Positions 1-5,604 of a stretch of DNA of 5,718 bases are shown here, piece by piece (within the stretch, counting starts at the first letter, position 1; every line of letters begins with the position of its first letter). The position numbers and the translations under genes are program-made. The DNA comes from Nitriliruptoraceae bacterium (GTDB lineage Bacteria > Actinomycetota > Nitriliruptoria > Nitriliruptorales > Nitriliruptoraceae), in NCBI GenBank assembly GCA_007117945.1, contig SKTN01000107.1, positions 1 to 5,718 on the forward strand, given 5' to 3'. The notes beneath the pieces were generated by a model. The model saw nothing but the letters and a program-made list of their open reading frames with translations, ran no database searches and was not told where the DNA came from.

Positions 1-315
1 CTGGCCTACGCCCTCGCGGGTCGTGGGTCCGTGGGGACGGAGCGCCGCTCGCTGGACATGGGCCAGCTCGCGGTCTTCGGGCAGGGCGACGAACTGGTCC
101 TGACCGCCGCCGAGCGGCAGGAGACCCGAGCACCCAAGCTCGACGTGCTGCTCCTCGGGGGACGGCCGATCCGCGAGCAGGTCGCCTGGTACGGACCCTT
201 CGTGATGAACACCAAGGCCGAGGTGATGGCCGCCTTCGAGGACTTCCAGGCGGGCAAGCTCGGGCGTATCCCCGCGCTCCACGACCACGGCAACGTCGAC
301 GTCACCGACAGCTGA
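1..315 (+). CDS. Pirin-family protein, C-terminal part (5' end outside window)
   Basis: The reading frame is open from the first base and stops at TGA 313-315, giving the last 104 residues of a protein that starts upstream. The segment LLLGGRPIREQVAWYGPFVM followed by NT...AFEDFQAGKLG is the hallmark of the pirin C-terminal cupin domain, and the preceding part with its V/G and GD pattern fits the beta strands of that cupin. Pirins are cytoplasmic bicupins. The N-terminal cupin usually binds iron, and some members act as quercetin dioxygenases or as redox-responsive regulators. The metal site would lie in the missing N-terminal half, so activity cannot be judged here. A GTG at 31 could serve as a start on paper, but the pirin pattern continues upstream of it, so I treat the gene as truncated by the window. 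It converges on the lysozyme-like gene. Confidence 0.9.
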   Translation: MAYALAGRGSVGTERRSLDMGQLAVFGQGDELVLTAAERQETRAPKLDVLLLGGRPIREQVAWYGPFVMNTKAEVMAAFEDFQAGKLGRIPALHDHGNVDVTDS

Positions 316-433
316 CCCGGCGAGCCGACTGCCCCCGCACCCGACCGCCGCGCCCGAACCACCAGCCCCACCGCCCGAGCGCACCACTGTTCCGGCCCCC
401 CGACCCACCTTCCGACCCACCTTTCGACCCACT
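316..433 (+). terminator. C-rich, G-poor leader after the pirin gene, candidate Rho-dependent termination zone
   Basis: Bases 331-430 contain 59 C and 18 G by direct count, with few purines on the plus strand. That C-over-G bias just after a stop codon is what Rho loading (rut) sites look like. It runs directly into the hairpin at 434-476. Calling it a terminator is an inference from composition and position; it could equally be plain non-coding sequence. Confidence 0.35.
401..433. repeat. Three tandem 12-bp units (CGACCCACCTTY)
   Basis: CGACCCACCTTC at 401-412, CGACCCACCTTT at 413-424 and a partial CGACCCACT at 425-433 follow head to tail and end against the first hairpin. The reading frames across it show no protein-like sequence. 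Confidence 0.75.
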
Positions 434-556
434 GTGTGAAGTGGAGCGACGCCGATGGCGTCGCTCCACTTCACACCTCGCCGGGAGCAGCGGACCCGAC
501 CGTCTCCAGGGCTGCCCGGTCAACGCCCCCACCGCCACCCGGCCCGCCCGGGACCG
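428..556. repeat. Intergenic repeat, copy 1, with 20-bp-stem hairpin
   Basis: The core is a perfect inverted repeat, 434-453 paired with 457-476, with the three-base loop GAT. It is followed by a tail starting CACCTCGCCGGGAGCAG (474-493) and, further on, CCCGCCCGGGACCG (543-556). The same elements in the same order occur in copy 2, with hairpins 138 bp apart. The eight base pairs next to the loop are identical in both copies, while the outer stem differs by paired substitutions. It lies between convergent genes, so it may also work as a terminator, although there is no T tract on either side. I cannot tell whether it belongs to a genome-wide family. Confidence 0.85.
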
Positions 557-565
557 TCGCCCGGG

Positions 566-720
566 CCCACCGCATGCAGCGAAGCGACGCCGATGGCGTC
601 GCTTCGCTGCACACCTCGCCGGGAGCAGCGGGCTCTACCGCCTCCGCGGACGTCGACGGTGCCCTGCCGGCAGGCGCCGTGGGGGCTGCCGAGAGCGGCA
701 GGACGCCCCGCCCGGGACCG
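566..720. repeat. Intergenic repeat, copy 2, with 17-bp-stem hairpin
   Basis: A perfect inverted repeat pairs 575-591 with 595-611 around a GAT loop. The 20-base tail at 612-631 is identical to copy 1, and CCCGCCCGGGACCG recurs at 707-720, one base before the stop codon of the neighbouring minus-strand gene. The last element is 164 bp from its counterpart while the hairpins are 138 bp apart, so an insertion or deletion of about 26 bp separates the copies in their 3' parts. A 12-bp palindrome CCTGCCGGCAGG at 663-674 is present only here. On the minus strand the unit lies directly downstream of the lysozyme-like gene and may end its transcript. Confidence 0.85.
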
Positions 721-721
721 G

Positions 722-1522
722 TCAGATCTGGCCCATCGCCCAGGTCACGGTGTCGTACCACCACTGGGTGTTCGGTGGGCAGTAGGTGCTGGCGAAGTCC
801 CAGTCCACGTTGTCGGTGTCGTACAGCGAGCCGAGCCGCGCCGTGAAGTCGTCGATCGACTCCTCCCAGGAGCCCCAGGCCCGCAGGCCGCGGGGACCGC
901 TGCCACCCCAGCCCCAGGCGTTGTGCGTCCCCGGGGGCTTCATCTCGGCACCGTTGGACTCCGCGATGGCGATCGCCACCACGACCCGGGGGTCGACGTC
1001 GTGCTCCACACCTGCGGCCACGATCGTGTCCGCGTGGGCCGCCAAGGGTGCGTTCCGCCCGTCGAGGAAGGCGAAGATCCGCTCGGCGTCGATCAGTTCA
1101 CCGTCCACGGCCTCGTACACGGGCCCGGCGTCGTCGCTGTCCTCCAGCACCGAGGTGGTGGTCACCTCGGTGACCGCCTCGAAGGACGGCTCGGTGGCTG
1201 CGTCGTCCGCGCTGGACAGGCTCGGCAGCTGCTGCTGCTCGGACAGCCGCTGGACGTCACCCATCGGGGCCTCGGTCGACGACGGCGCGTCGGTACCCGT
1301 GTCCAGGTCGCTACCGGGGAGGGCGAGGCCATCGTCCGAGGCACCACCACCGGGGCCCGCGTCCTGGGCCGCCGGGGCGGAGCCGGGACGATCCTCGTCC
1401 GAGGAGGTGGCCGTCACCGCGGCGATCCCGGCCGCGGCGGCGACCACGGTCAGGGACGCCAGCACGCGGTTGCGGCGCTGCGCGGTCGTTGCAGGCAGGA
1501 TGGAGCTCAGAGCAGGGCGCAC
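722..1522 (-). CDS. Exported protein with C-terminal lysozyme-like (glucosaminidase-type) domain
   Basis: With the start used here the protein has 266 residues. A basic stretch (RRNR, about 17-19) is followed by a hydrophobic segment at about 20-38 ending in VTA, so it is a signal peptide or membrane anchor. Residues 39-147 are a low-complexity linker rich in Asp, Glu, Ser, Ala and Gly. Residues 148-266 resemble lysozyme-fold glucosaminidase domains: Glu188 in IAIAESNG sits where the catalytic acid is expected, followed by HNAWGWG (200-206), SWEESI (219-224) and YCPPN...WW near the end. Such domains cleave or bind peptidoglycan glycan chains. Start choice: GTG at 1522 has AGGA five bases upstream; GTGs at 1549 and 1591 would add 9 or 23 residues. 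The fold is moderately sure, the exact substrate is not known. Confidence 0.75.
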   Translation of the reverse strand: MRPALSSILPATTAQRRNRVLASLTVVAAAAGIAAVTATSSDEDRPGSAPAAQDAGPGGGASDDGLALPGSDLDTGTDAPSSTEAPMGDVQRLSEQQQLPSLSSADDAATEPSFEAVTEVTTTSVLEDSDDAGPVYEAVDGELIDAERIFAFLDGRNAPLAAHADTIVAAGVEHDVDPRVVVAIAIAESNGAEMKPPGTHNAWGWGGSGPRGLRAWGSWEESIDDFTARLGSLYDTDNVDWDFASTYCPPNTQWWYDTVTWAMGQI

Positions 1523-1577
1523 GATGTTCCTGAGGTGTGTGTCGCCCACCGCCGTGCCGTTTCCGCTGGCACGCTCA

Positions 1578-1590
1578 TGACCTCTGGTCA
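1578..1590. promoter_or_regulatory. Palindrome TGACC-TCT-GGTCA, possible operator
   Basis: A perfect 5-bp inverted repeat with a three-base spacer lies about 56 bp upstream of the preferred start of the lysozyme-like gene. Position and symmetry suit a dimeric repressor site, but a 10-base match of this kind can arise by chance. Confidence 0.2.
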
Positions 1591-1674
1591 CGGTCCCGAC
1601 CCTGCGCGTGTGTCCGCGTGGAGAGGGTCGGTGGTGGTCCACCGCGTCGGTGGAAGCGGGGGTCCCCGCTGCGA

Positions 1675-1714
1675 ACACCTCCGCTCGACGCGTTCGCGCC
1701 GGGGACGGAGGTGT
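1675..1714 (-). terminator. Inverted repeat downstream of the lipoprotein gene, possible terminator
   Basis: ACACCTCCG at 1675-1683 is exactly complementary to CGGAGGTGT at 1706-1714, with a 22-base loop. It starts about 137 bp past the lipoprotein stop codon in the direction of transcription. There is no T tract and the loop is long, so the role is uncertain. Confidence 0.25.
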
Positions 1715-1851
1715 GCCGTTGCTGCCCGCAGTGTGGACGCCTGGCCAGCTCGCGTCAGCACCTGCGACACGGTCCTCCGGCCAGGCTGTCCGACCACCGG
1801 CAGGCGGCGGGTTGACAATCGGCACGCAGCAGGGTCACACGACCAGCGAGC

Positions 1852-2676
1852 TCAGTCGCCGGTGACGAAGTAGCGCCACTGACCGTCAGCGGAGATACCG
1901 GCCCGCCAGCCGAGGTAGCCCTCCCCGCGGGCCGCCTCCGTGGGCTCGTCGAGCCAGGTCAGCTCGGCCCAGGCATCGGGCGTGGTGTCCGCGGCCTCGC
2001 CGGTCGCGACACGGGGCCAGACGTGGATCCGTCCCTCCTCGGTCTCGACCAGACCGGGCGCGGTGGCCAGGACCTCCGCCAGGCGCAGGAAGGGGGCCTC
2101 ACCGGCCGCCTCCAGCTCCCACCACAGCCCGAGGGCGTCCACCTCGGGGTCGTCCACCACGGCGTGGAAGCGCTCGGACTCCTCCATCGCCGTGAAGAGC
2201 AGCTGTTCGTCGCAGCGCAGGGCGGCGTCGATCAACAGCAGGCGCTGCGCCTGGACCGCCTCGGGCAGCTCCGGTGCGCGCGTCACGGTCACCTGCTCGG
2301 GCCCGGCGGAGCAGTCGTCGCCGCCATGGCCACGCAGCACCTCGCCGTCAGCGGCAGCAGCCGGTTCGTCGCCGGGCTCGCCCGCAACGGCGTCCGCAGC
2401 GGGAGCGGCGTCGTGGTCCGCGGGGGTGTGACCATCGCCGAGGTGCTCGGCCGCGTCCTCGGCGCCCGCGGTGCCCGCCTCGTCGTCGCCCGGCACCGCG
2501 GACCCGTGGGCGGCGGGTTGCTCAGCGAGCTCGTCGGCGGGCCCGGCGCAGGCCACCGCGCCAACCAGGGCGACGGGCAGCACCAGGGCGGCCAGCCACA
2601 TGCGGGTCCGTGGCCCCCGGTGCGGGGTCGGTGTCGGTGTGGGTGTCGGTGTGGGTGTCGGATCCAGGGGCTGCAT
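1852..2676 (-). CDS. Acidic lipoprotein with N-terminal Pro-Thr repeat, function unknown
   Basis: The protein has 274 residues. ATG at 2676 has a strong ribosome site, GGAAGGA six bases upstream, which fixes the start. Residues 6-18 are alternating Pro-Thr, then the basic HRGPRTR, a hydrophobic segment (27-42) and a lipobox-like AVAC with Cys43, so the mature protein is probably lipid-anchored on the outer face of the membrane. The lipobox is imperfect, with Ala rather than Leu at -3. Residues 44-120 form an acidic, Ala-rich disordered linker. The folded part is about 122-274, with two cysteines (122 and 155) and the ending HVWPR...YLGWRAGISADGQWRYF. That ending is reminiscent of a domain in many actinobacterial lipoproteins whose role I do not know. 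It lies 174 bp downstream of the VKOR gene with a hairpin between, so it is probably transcribed separately. Confidence 0.82.
   Translation of the reverse strand: MQPLDPTPTPTPTPTPTPHRGPRTRMWLAALVLPVALVGAVACAGPADELAEQPAAHGSAVPGDDEAGTAGAEDAAEHLGDGHTPADHDAAPAADAVAGEPGDEPAAAADGEVLRGHGGDDCSAGPEQVTVTRAPELPEAVQAQRLLLIDAALRCDEQLLFTAMEESERFHAVVDDPEVDALGLWWELEAAGEAPFLRLAEVLATAPGLVETEEGRIHVWPRVATGEAADTTPDAWAELTWLDEPTEAARGEGYLGWRAGISADGQWRYFVTGD
2623..2661 (-). repeat. Tandem repeat encoding Pro-Thr dipeptides
   Basis: A 12-bp unit (ACACCCACACCG on the minus strand) recurs two to three times and encodes Pro-Thr pairs at residues 6-18 of the lipoprotein. It uses ACA threonine codons, which are otherwise rare in this GC-rich window, so it looks recently expanded by slippage. 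A unit change alters length by four residues without shifting the frame. Confidence 0.8.
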
Positions 2677-2682
2677 CGTCGG
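2677..2682 (-). promoter_or_regulatory. Spacer of the ribosome binding site that decides the lipoprotein start
   Basis: These six bases separate the ATG at 2676 from GGAAGGA (2683-2689, minus strand). The near-consensus site argues that translation begins before the Pro-Thr repeat and not at the internal ATG encoding Met26. Confidence 0.75.
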
Positions 2683-2735
2683 TCCTTCCGGGCGCGAAGG
2701 CGGCGTTCGCCGCGCTCACCCCTCCCGACGCACGA

Positions 2736-2747
2736 CCCCGGCCGGGG
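2736..2747. promoter_or_regulatory. 12-bp palindrome CCCCGGCCGGGG upstream of the lipoprotein gene
   Basis: A perfect palindrome about 60 bp upstream of the lipoprotein start, in the region where its promoter should lie. It could be an operator, but GC-rich palindromes of this length are not rare in such genomes. Confidence 0.2.
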
Positions 2748-2775
2748 GTTGCCTGACCGGCACCTGCACGCACAG

Positions 2776-2805
2776 GCCCGCCCCGGCACACTGGCCGGGG
2801 CGGGC
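2776..2805 (-). terminator. Strong GC hairpin after the VKOR gene
   Basis: Bases 2776-2787 pair perfectly with 2794-2805, giving a 12-bp stem made only of G-C pairs with a six-base loop. It begins 45 bp past the VKOR stop codon. There is no T tract after it, as is common for hairpin terminators in high-GC actinobacteria. Confidence 0.7.
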
Positions 2806-2850
2806 GCATCCTTGCGGCGGCTGCGTGTCGCCAGCCGCCCCTTGGGTCGA

Positions 2851-3456
2851 TCAGTTGCCGGGCAGCGGCAGCTGCGGGAGGCCCCACAGCACCAGCAGGG
2901 TCATCGCCATGGTCGCGAAGAAGGTCGCGGGCCACACCCGCACGGCGTCGACCCGTGGGGCTGCCGACGCGCCACCACGCGTGCGGACGATGATCTCCAG
3001 CAGCAGCAGGGTGGTGGTGGCCGCGGCGGACATCATGCAGAAGGGGCAGATCGCACCGATCGGCACCAGCTGCAGGTAGACGAACCCAGCCGAGGACAGC
3101 ACACCGAGGCTGGTCAGGGGCAGCAGGGCGCGCTCGAGCCGGGCGTCCTTGGTGTGCAACCAGGTGGCGCCGGCAGCGATCATCAGCACGTAGTAGGCCG
3201 CACCGATGGTGGCCAACGGGATGGGGCCCACGTAGGCCCACGGGCTCGTGATCACCTCGATCGCACCCTGGGGCTGGGCGCCGTCGGGCAGGGGCAGCAC
3301 CCAGAAGTGGATCGCGGTCAGCAGCATGCTGGCGCCCCAACCGACCACGGCGACGCCGATGAAGGTGCGGATCAGGACGTTGATCGTGCGGTCGTCACCC
3401 GCGAGCTGCGCATCTGACGTGGCCGTGGCGGTGGCGGCGGGGGATGCCTGGGTCAT
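2851..3456 (-). CDS. VKOR-family membrane protein with CXXC but without loop cysteines
   Basis: 201 residues; ATG at 3456 with GAGG eight bases upstream. After a polar N-terminus of about 28 residues come about five membrane segments (near 29-53, 76-99, 108-131, 137-157, 174-193). TSPWAYVGPIPLATIGAAYY (70-89) matches the conserved Ser and the G-I-P-L-A...G pattern of vitamin K epoxide reductases, and ICPFC (Cys137 and Cys140) is the quinone-linked active-site CXXC at the start of the fourth helix. Bacterial VKORs reoxidise a periplasmic or extracellular DsbA-like thiol oxidase and pass electrons to quinone, taking the place of DsbB. Typical members relay electrons through a second cysteine pair in the loop after helix 1; here residues 50-80 contain none, and no other cysteine exists in the protein. 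No DsbA-like gene is adjacent. Family assignment is firm, disulfide-forming activity is not. Confidence 0.88.
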   Translation of the reverse strand: MTQASPAATATATSDAQLAGDDRTINVLIRTFIGVAVVGWGASMLLTAIHFWVLPLPDGAQPQGAIEVITSPWAYVGPIPLATIGAAYYVLMIAAGATWLHTKDARLERALLPLTSLGVLSSAGFVYLQLVPIGAICPFCMMSAAATTTLLLLEIIVRTRGGASAAPRVDAVRVWPATFFATMAMTLLVLWGLPQLPLPGN

Positions 3457-3550
3457 CGTGGGTACCTCGAAGGGGAGCGGTGAGGGGGCTGATCTCGGGC
3501 ACGGGCCAGCGCGCGGCTGACCCGTTGGACGGGAGGGGCGACCACCGGAG

Positions 3551-3565
3551 CACGTCGTGGACGTG
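3551..3565. promoter_or_regulatory. Palindrome CACGTC-GTG-GACGTG, possible operator for the VKOR gene
   Basis: A perfect 6-bp inverted repeat with a three-base spacer lies about 95 bp upstream of the VKOR start codon. Its place in an otherwise featureless upstream region makes a regulator site possible; no regulator can be named. Confidence 0.25.
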
Positions 3566-3786
3566 GTGACCTGTGGTGCCCTGCTGCTGTGGTTGAACGC
3601 CTCCACCTCGCCGATCCATCCCGAGCGACCGACACCGACACGAAGTGGCGACCAAGGGCCCTGCCGCCGACGACGAAGGTCCCGTCCACCGCCGATCACG
3701 TTCCCAGGCGTAGGGCCGAAGGTCCCACCCCGGTGCGGAGGTCGAGGGAGGTGGCCGCTGCCCCTGCCGGCGCTGGAGCGGCTGCG

Positions 3787-3801
3787 AGCGCGCCCCGCGC
3801 T
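3787..3801 (-). terminator. Short hairpin just after the kinase gene
   Basis: AGCGCG (3787-3792) pairs with CGCGCT (3796-3801) around a three-base loop, starting six bases past the kinase stop codon. A second weak stem, 3754-3759 with 3777-3782, follows. Together they could end the kinase transcript, but neither has a T tract. Confidence 0.3.
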
Positions 3802-3807
3802 GCGGCG

Positions 3808-5421
3808 TCACCACGCCGCGGTCGGCACCCCGCCCGTCGTCCCTGGGGCAGGCGAGAGCCCCTGTCCACCGTCGGCGAGCGGCAGCCGGACCACGAACCG
3901 GCCGGGTGCGGCCTCGCCGGGCTCGTGATCGATCGTGCCACCGTTGCTGGTGGCGAGGCGGGCGCAGATCGCCAGCCCGAGTCCGAGCCCCTGGATGCTG
4001 CGGTGATCGGCGACCTCGGGTTGGGTGAACGGGTCGAACAGCTGGCCGACGAGCTGGTCGGGCACTCCCTGGCCACGGTCGGTCACCACCAACCGTGCCT
4101 GCTCGCCCTCCCGCTCCACGTCCACGACCACCGGCGGGATGCCGTGCTGCAGGGCGTTGTGGAGCAGGTTGTCGAGGATCTGGCGCACGTGTCGGGGATC
4201 GGCCCAGGCCCGCAGGTCAGGATCGGTGCGCCCGACGCGGATCTGGGGCTGCTGGCGGTCCTCGAGCACCTGTGCGACCAGGGCCCCGAGCTCCACCGGC
4301 TCCGGCTCGGCCACGAGACGGCCACGGCTGGCGCGGCTGAGCAGGAGCAGGTCACTGATGAGCGCGTTCAGGTGGCGTCCGTTGCGGTCGATGGCCTCGA
4401 CCCAGGTCCGAGCTTCCTGGTCGAGGTCCGGCCGCGCGCGCAGGAGGAGTTGGCTGAACCCGACGATGGGGGTGAGCGGGGTCCGCAGCTCGTGGGACAC
4501 CGCCGCGAGCAACCGCTCCCGGTGTTCCGCGACCTCCGCGGAGGACGCGCCTTCCTGGGCCCGTGAGGCGATCAGCAACGCCGCCACCGCCATCACGACC
4601 ATGAACACCCGTAGCAGCGTGGCCGACTCGATCGGTGTCCAGTCGACCTCGGCGAAGGGCCCGCGTCCCAGCGCCGTACCCACCAGGGCGACGTTGGTGG
4701 TCACCGCGATCGCGATGGCCGTGCCCGATAGTCGCAGCCGCAGCGCGGCCCACACCACCGGGAGCAGGACGGCGTAGCCCACCGTCGCGGCGAGCAGGTG
4801 GTCGCGCAGGGCGAACACCGCGACCGACACGACCAGCACCGCACCGAGGATGACCATGACCTCGCCGGGGGACCGGTGGGTGACCGGGATGCGACCGAAC
4901 ACCAGGAGCCCGACCGGAACGACCATGAGCACGCCGACCGCGGCCCCGGTGGCCCACAGGGCGGCGGTCACCGCGTAGGGGGTGGTGTCGCCGGTGAGCA
5001 CCGCGCCGAGCGCCCCCAGCAGCCCAGCCGGGACGGACCCGGCCAGCACGGCCAGGGCGAAGCGCAACACGCGGCCGACCGTGTCCAGCGACGCCGCACG
5101 CCACCGCACGACCAGCGCAGGGACGACGAGGTAGGTGGTGAAGTTCGCCGATGCCCACAGCAGCGCGGGGAGCAGTGCAGCGTCGTACCTGATGAGGTCG
5201 TAGACCACCTGGGTCACGAACAGGATGGCGAGGAGCGCCGGCCAGCGCCGTCGCGGCGCGAGCAGCAGGCTGGTGACGGCGACACCGGCGGGAGGCCAGA
5301 TGAGGCCGTACATCTCGATCAGGGCGCCGACCGACAGGGCGTACGTCAGGGCGAGGAGGTAGGCGACGACCGTCAGGCTGCTATGGAGGGCGAACCCACC
5401 GCGTCCGGCCACACCCGGCAT
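3808..5421 (-). CDS. Membrane sensor histidine kinase with MASE1 domain
   Basis: 537 residues; ATG at 5421 with GAGGGG five bases upstream. Residues 1-288 are a multi-spanning hydrophobic sensor (about eight to ten helices) with IWPPAGVAV at 41-49, typical of MASE1 domains, which sense unknown membrane or extracellular cues. The dimerisation and phosphoacceptor segment follows: AVSHELRTPLTPIVGFSQLL with His310 as the phosphorylated residue. The ATP-binding domain (about 375-515) is complete: N box DNLLHNALQHG (417-427), G1 box DRGQGVP (448-454), F box DPFTQP (463-468) and G2 box GLGLGLAI (478-485). The C-terminal 22 residues are a Gly/Pro-rich tail with no receiver or transfer domain. No response regulator lies in the window: the kinase is followed by the VKOR gene 351 bp away and preceded by a tRNA gene. 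It should be an active kinase with a partner elsewhere. Domain assignment is firm; the signal is unknown. Confidence 0.93.
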   Translation of the reverse strand: MPGVAGRGGFALHSSLTVVAYLLALTYALSVGALIEMYGLIWPPAGVAVTSLLLAPRRRWPALLAILFVTQVVYDLIRYDAALLPALLWASANFTTYLVVPALVVRWRAASLDTVGRVLRFALAVLAGSVPAGLLGALGAVLTGDTTPYAVTAALWATGAAVGVLMVVPVGLLVFGRIPVTHRSPGEVMVILGAVLVVSVAVFALRDHLLAATVGYAVLLPVVWAALRLRLSGTAIAIAVTTNVALVGTALGRGPFAEVDWTPIESATLLRVFMVVMAVAALLIASRAQEGASSAEVAEHRERLLAAVSHELRTPLTPIVGFSQLLLRARPDLDQEARTWVEAIDRNGRHLNALISDLLLLSRASRGRLVAEPEPVELGALVAQVLEDRQQPQIRVGRTDPDLRAWADPRHVRQILDNLLHNALQHGIPPVVVDVEREGEQARLVVTDRGQGVPDQLVGQLFDPFTQPEVADHRSIQGLGLGLAICARLATSNGGTIDHEPGEAAPGRFVVRLPLADGGQGLSPAPGTTGGVPTAAW

Positions 5422-5604
5422 GTCAGCCCCTCACCGCACGGCACCGCACCGCCGCAACGCCTGGACCTGCTCCGCTCACGACCCCGGAAACTCCAGTGTG
5501 CAGCACTACACGATCACCAGGCGCACCTCCAGGGCGCCGCTGACAGGGCGCGGCTGACAGGGCGCGAGGCGACCGCAGCGCCGCCGGGGCTGTCCGCGAT
5601 CCGG
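5422..5604. other. Gap between tRNA-Thr and kinase gene, with 14-bp tandem repeat
   Basis: The 183 bp should include the kinase promoter, but I see no clear -35/-10 pair. It holds the three-unit tandem repeat at 5531-5572 and an imperfect symmetric element around 5497-5512 (GTGT and ACAC arms eight bases apart). No open frame has protein character. Confidence 0.5.
5531..5572. repeat. Three tandem 14-bp units (AGGGCGCSGCTGAC)
   Basis: AGGGCGCCGCTGAC at 5531-5544 and AGGGCGCGGCTGAC at 5545-5558 differ at one base; a third, diverged unit starts at 5559 (AGGGCGCGAGGCGA). It lies between the tRNA and the kinase start. Confidence 0.75.

Larger units (their letters stand above)
1523..1851. other. 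Non-coding gap between lipoprotein and lysozyme-like genes
   Basis: No frame here reads like protein: the translations are rich in Arg, Pro and Thr without domain patterns. It must hold the promoter of the lysozyme-like gene and the 3' end of the lipoprotein transcript, but I see no clear sigma-70 promoter on the minus strand. Two structured spots stand out and are listed separately: an inverted repeat at 1675-1714 and a palindrome at 1578-1590. A consensus TTGACA occurs at 1812-1817 on the plus strand but has no good -10 partner and no plus-strand gene downstream. Confidence 0.6.
3457..3807. other. Non-coding gap between kinase and VKOR genes
   Basis: No frame gives a convincing protein. 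A GTG-started minus-strand frame at 3689 begins plausibly but dissolves into Arg/Ser/Pro-rich sequence and runs into the VKOR start. The gap should contain the VKOR promoter and the end of the kinase transcript. Structured spots are a 15-bp palindrome at 3551-3565 and short hairpins right after the kinase stop. I do not recognise a riboswitch or RNA gene. Confidence 0.6.

Noticed and set aside
428..611. CRISPR array suggested by two palindromic repeats
   Set aside because: Only two units, hairpins themselves differ in sequence, the spacing is 138 bp, and there are no cas genes.
436..846. Frame with an internally repeated peptide (WSDADGVAPLHTSPGAA / RSDADGVASLHTSPGAA)
   Set aside because: The peptide repeat is only the translated DNA hairpin repeat; similar repeats appear in other frames too, and there is no domain or good start context.
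1812..1840. Plus-strand promoter based on TTGACA at 1812-1817
   Set aside because: No acceptable -10 hexamer at 16 to 18 bases and no plus-strand gene downstream.
455..1873. 472-residue plus-strand frame running opposite the lysozyme-like gene
   Set aside because: Its translation is Gly/Arg/Val-rich without domain pattern, and it spans the hairpin repeats and the antisense of a gene with a clear signal sequence and domain. It is a GC-rich shadow frame.
2023..3417. 464-residue plus-strand frame opposite the lipoprotein and VKOR genes
   Set aside because: Rich in Gln, Gly, Arg and His, with no recognisable motif, and it crosses two well-supported minus-strand genes and a terminator hairpin.
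3453..3689. Possible small minus-strand gene ahead of the VKOR gene, starting MDGTFVVGGRALGR
   Set aside because: The first 20 or so residues look plausible, but the rest is Arg/Ser/Pro-rich, there is no good ribosome site, and the frame runs past the VKOR start.
3589..4566. 325-residue plus-strand frame opposite the kinase
   Set aside because: It is antisense to the conserved kinase catalytic boxes and has no recognisable motif of its own.
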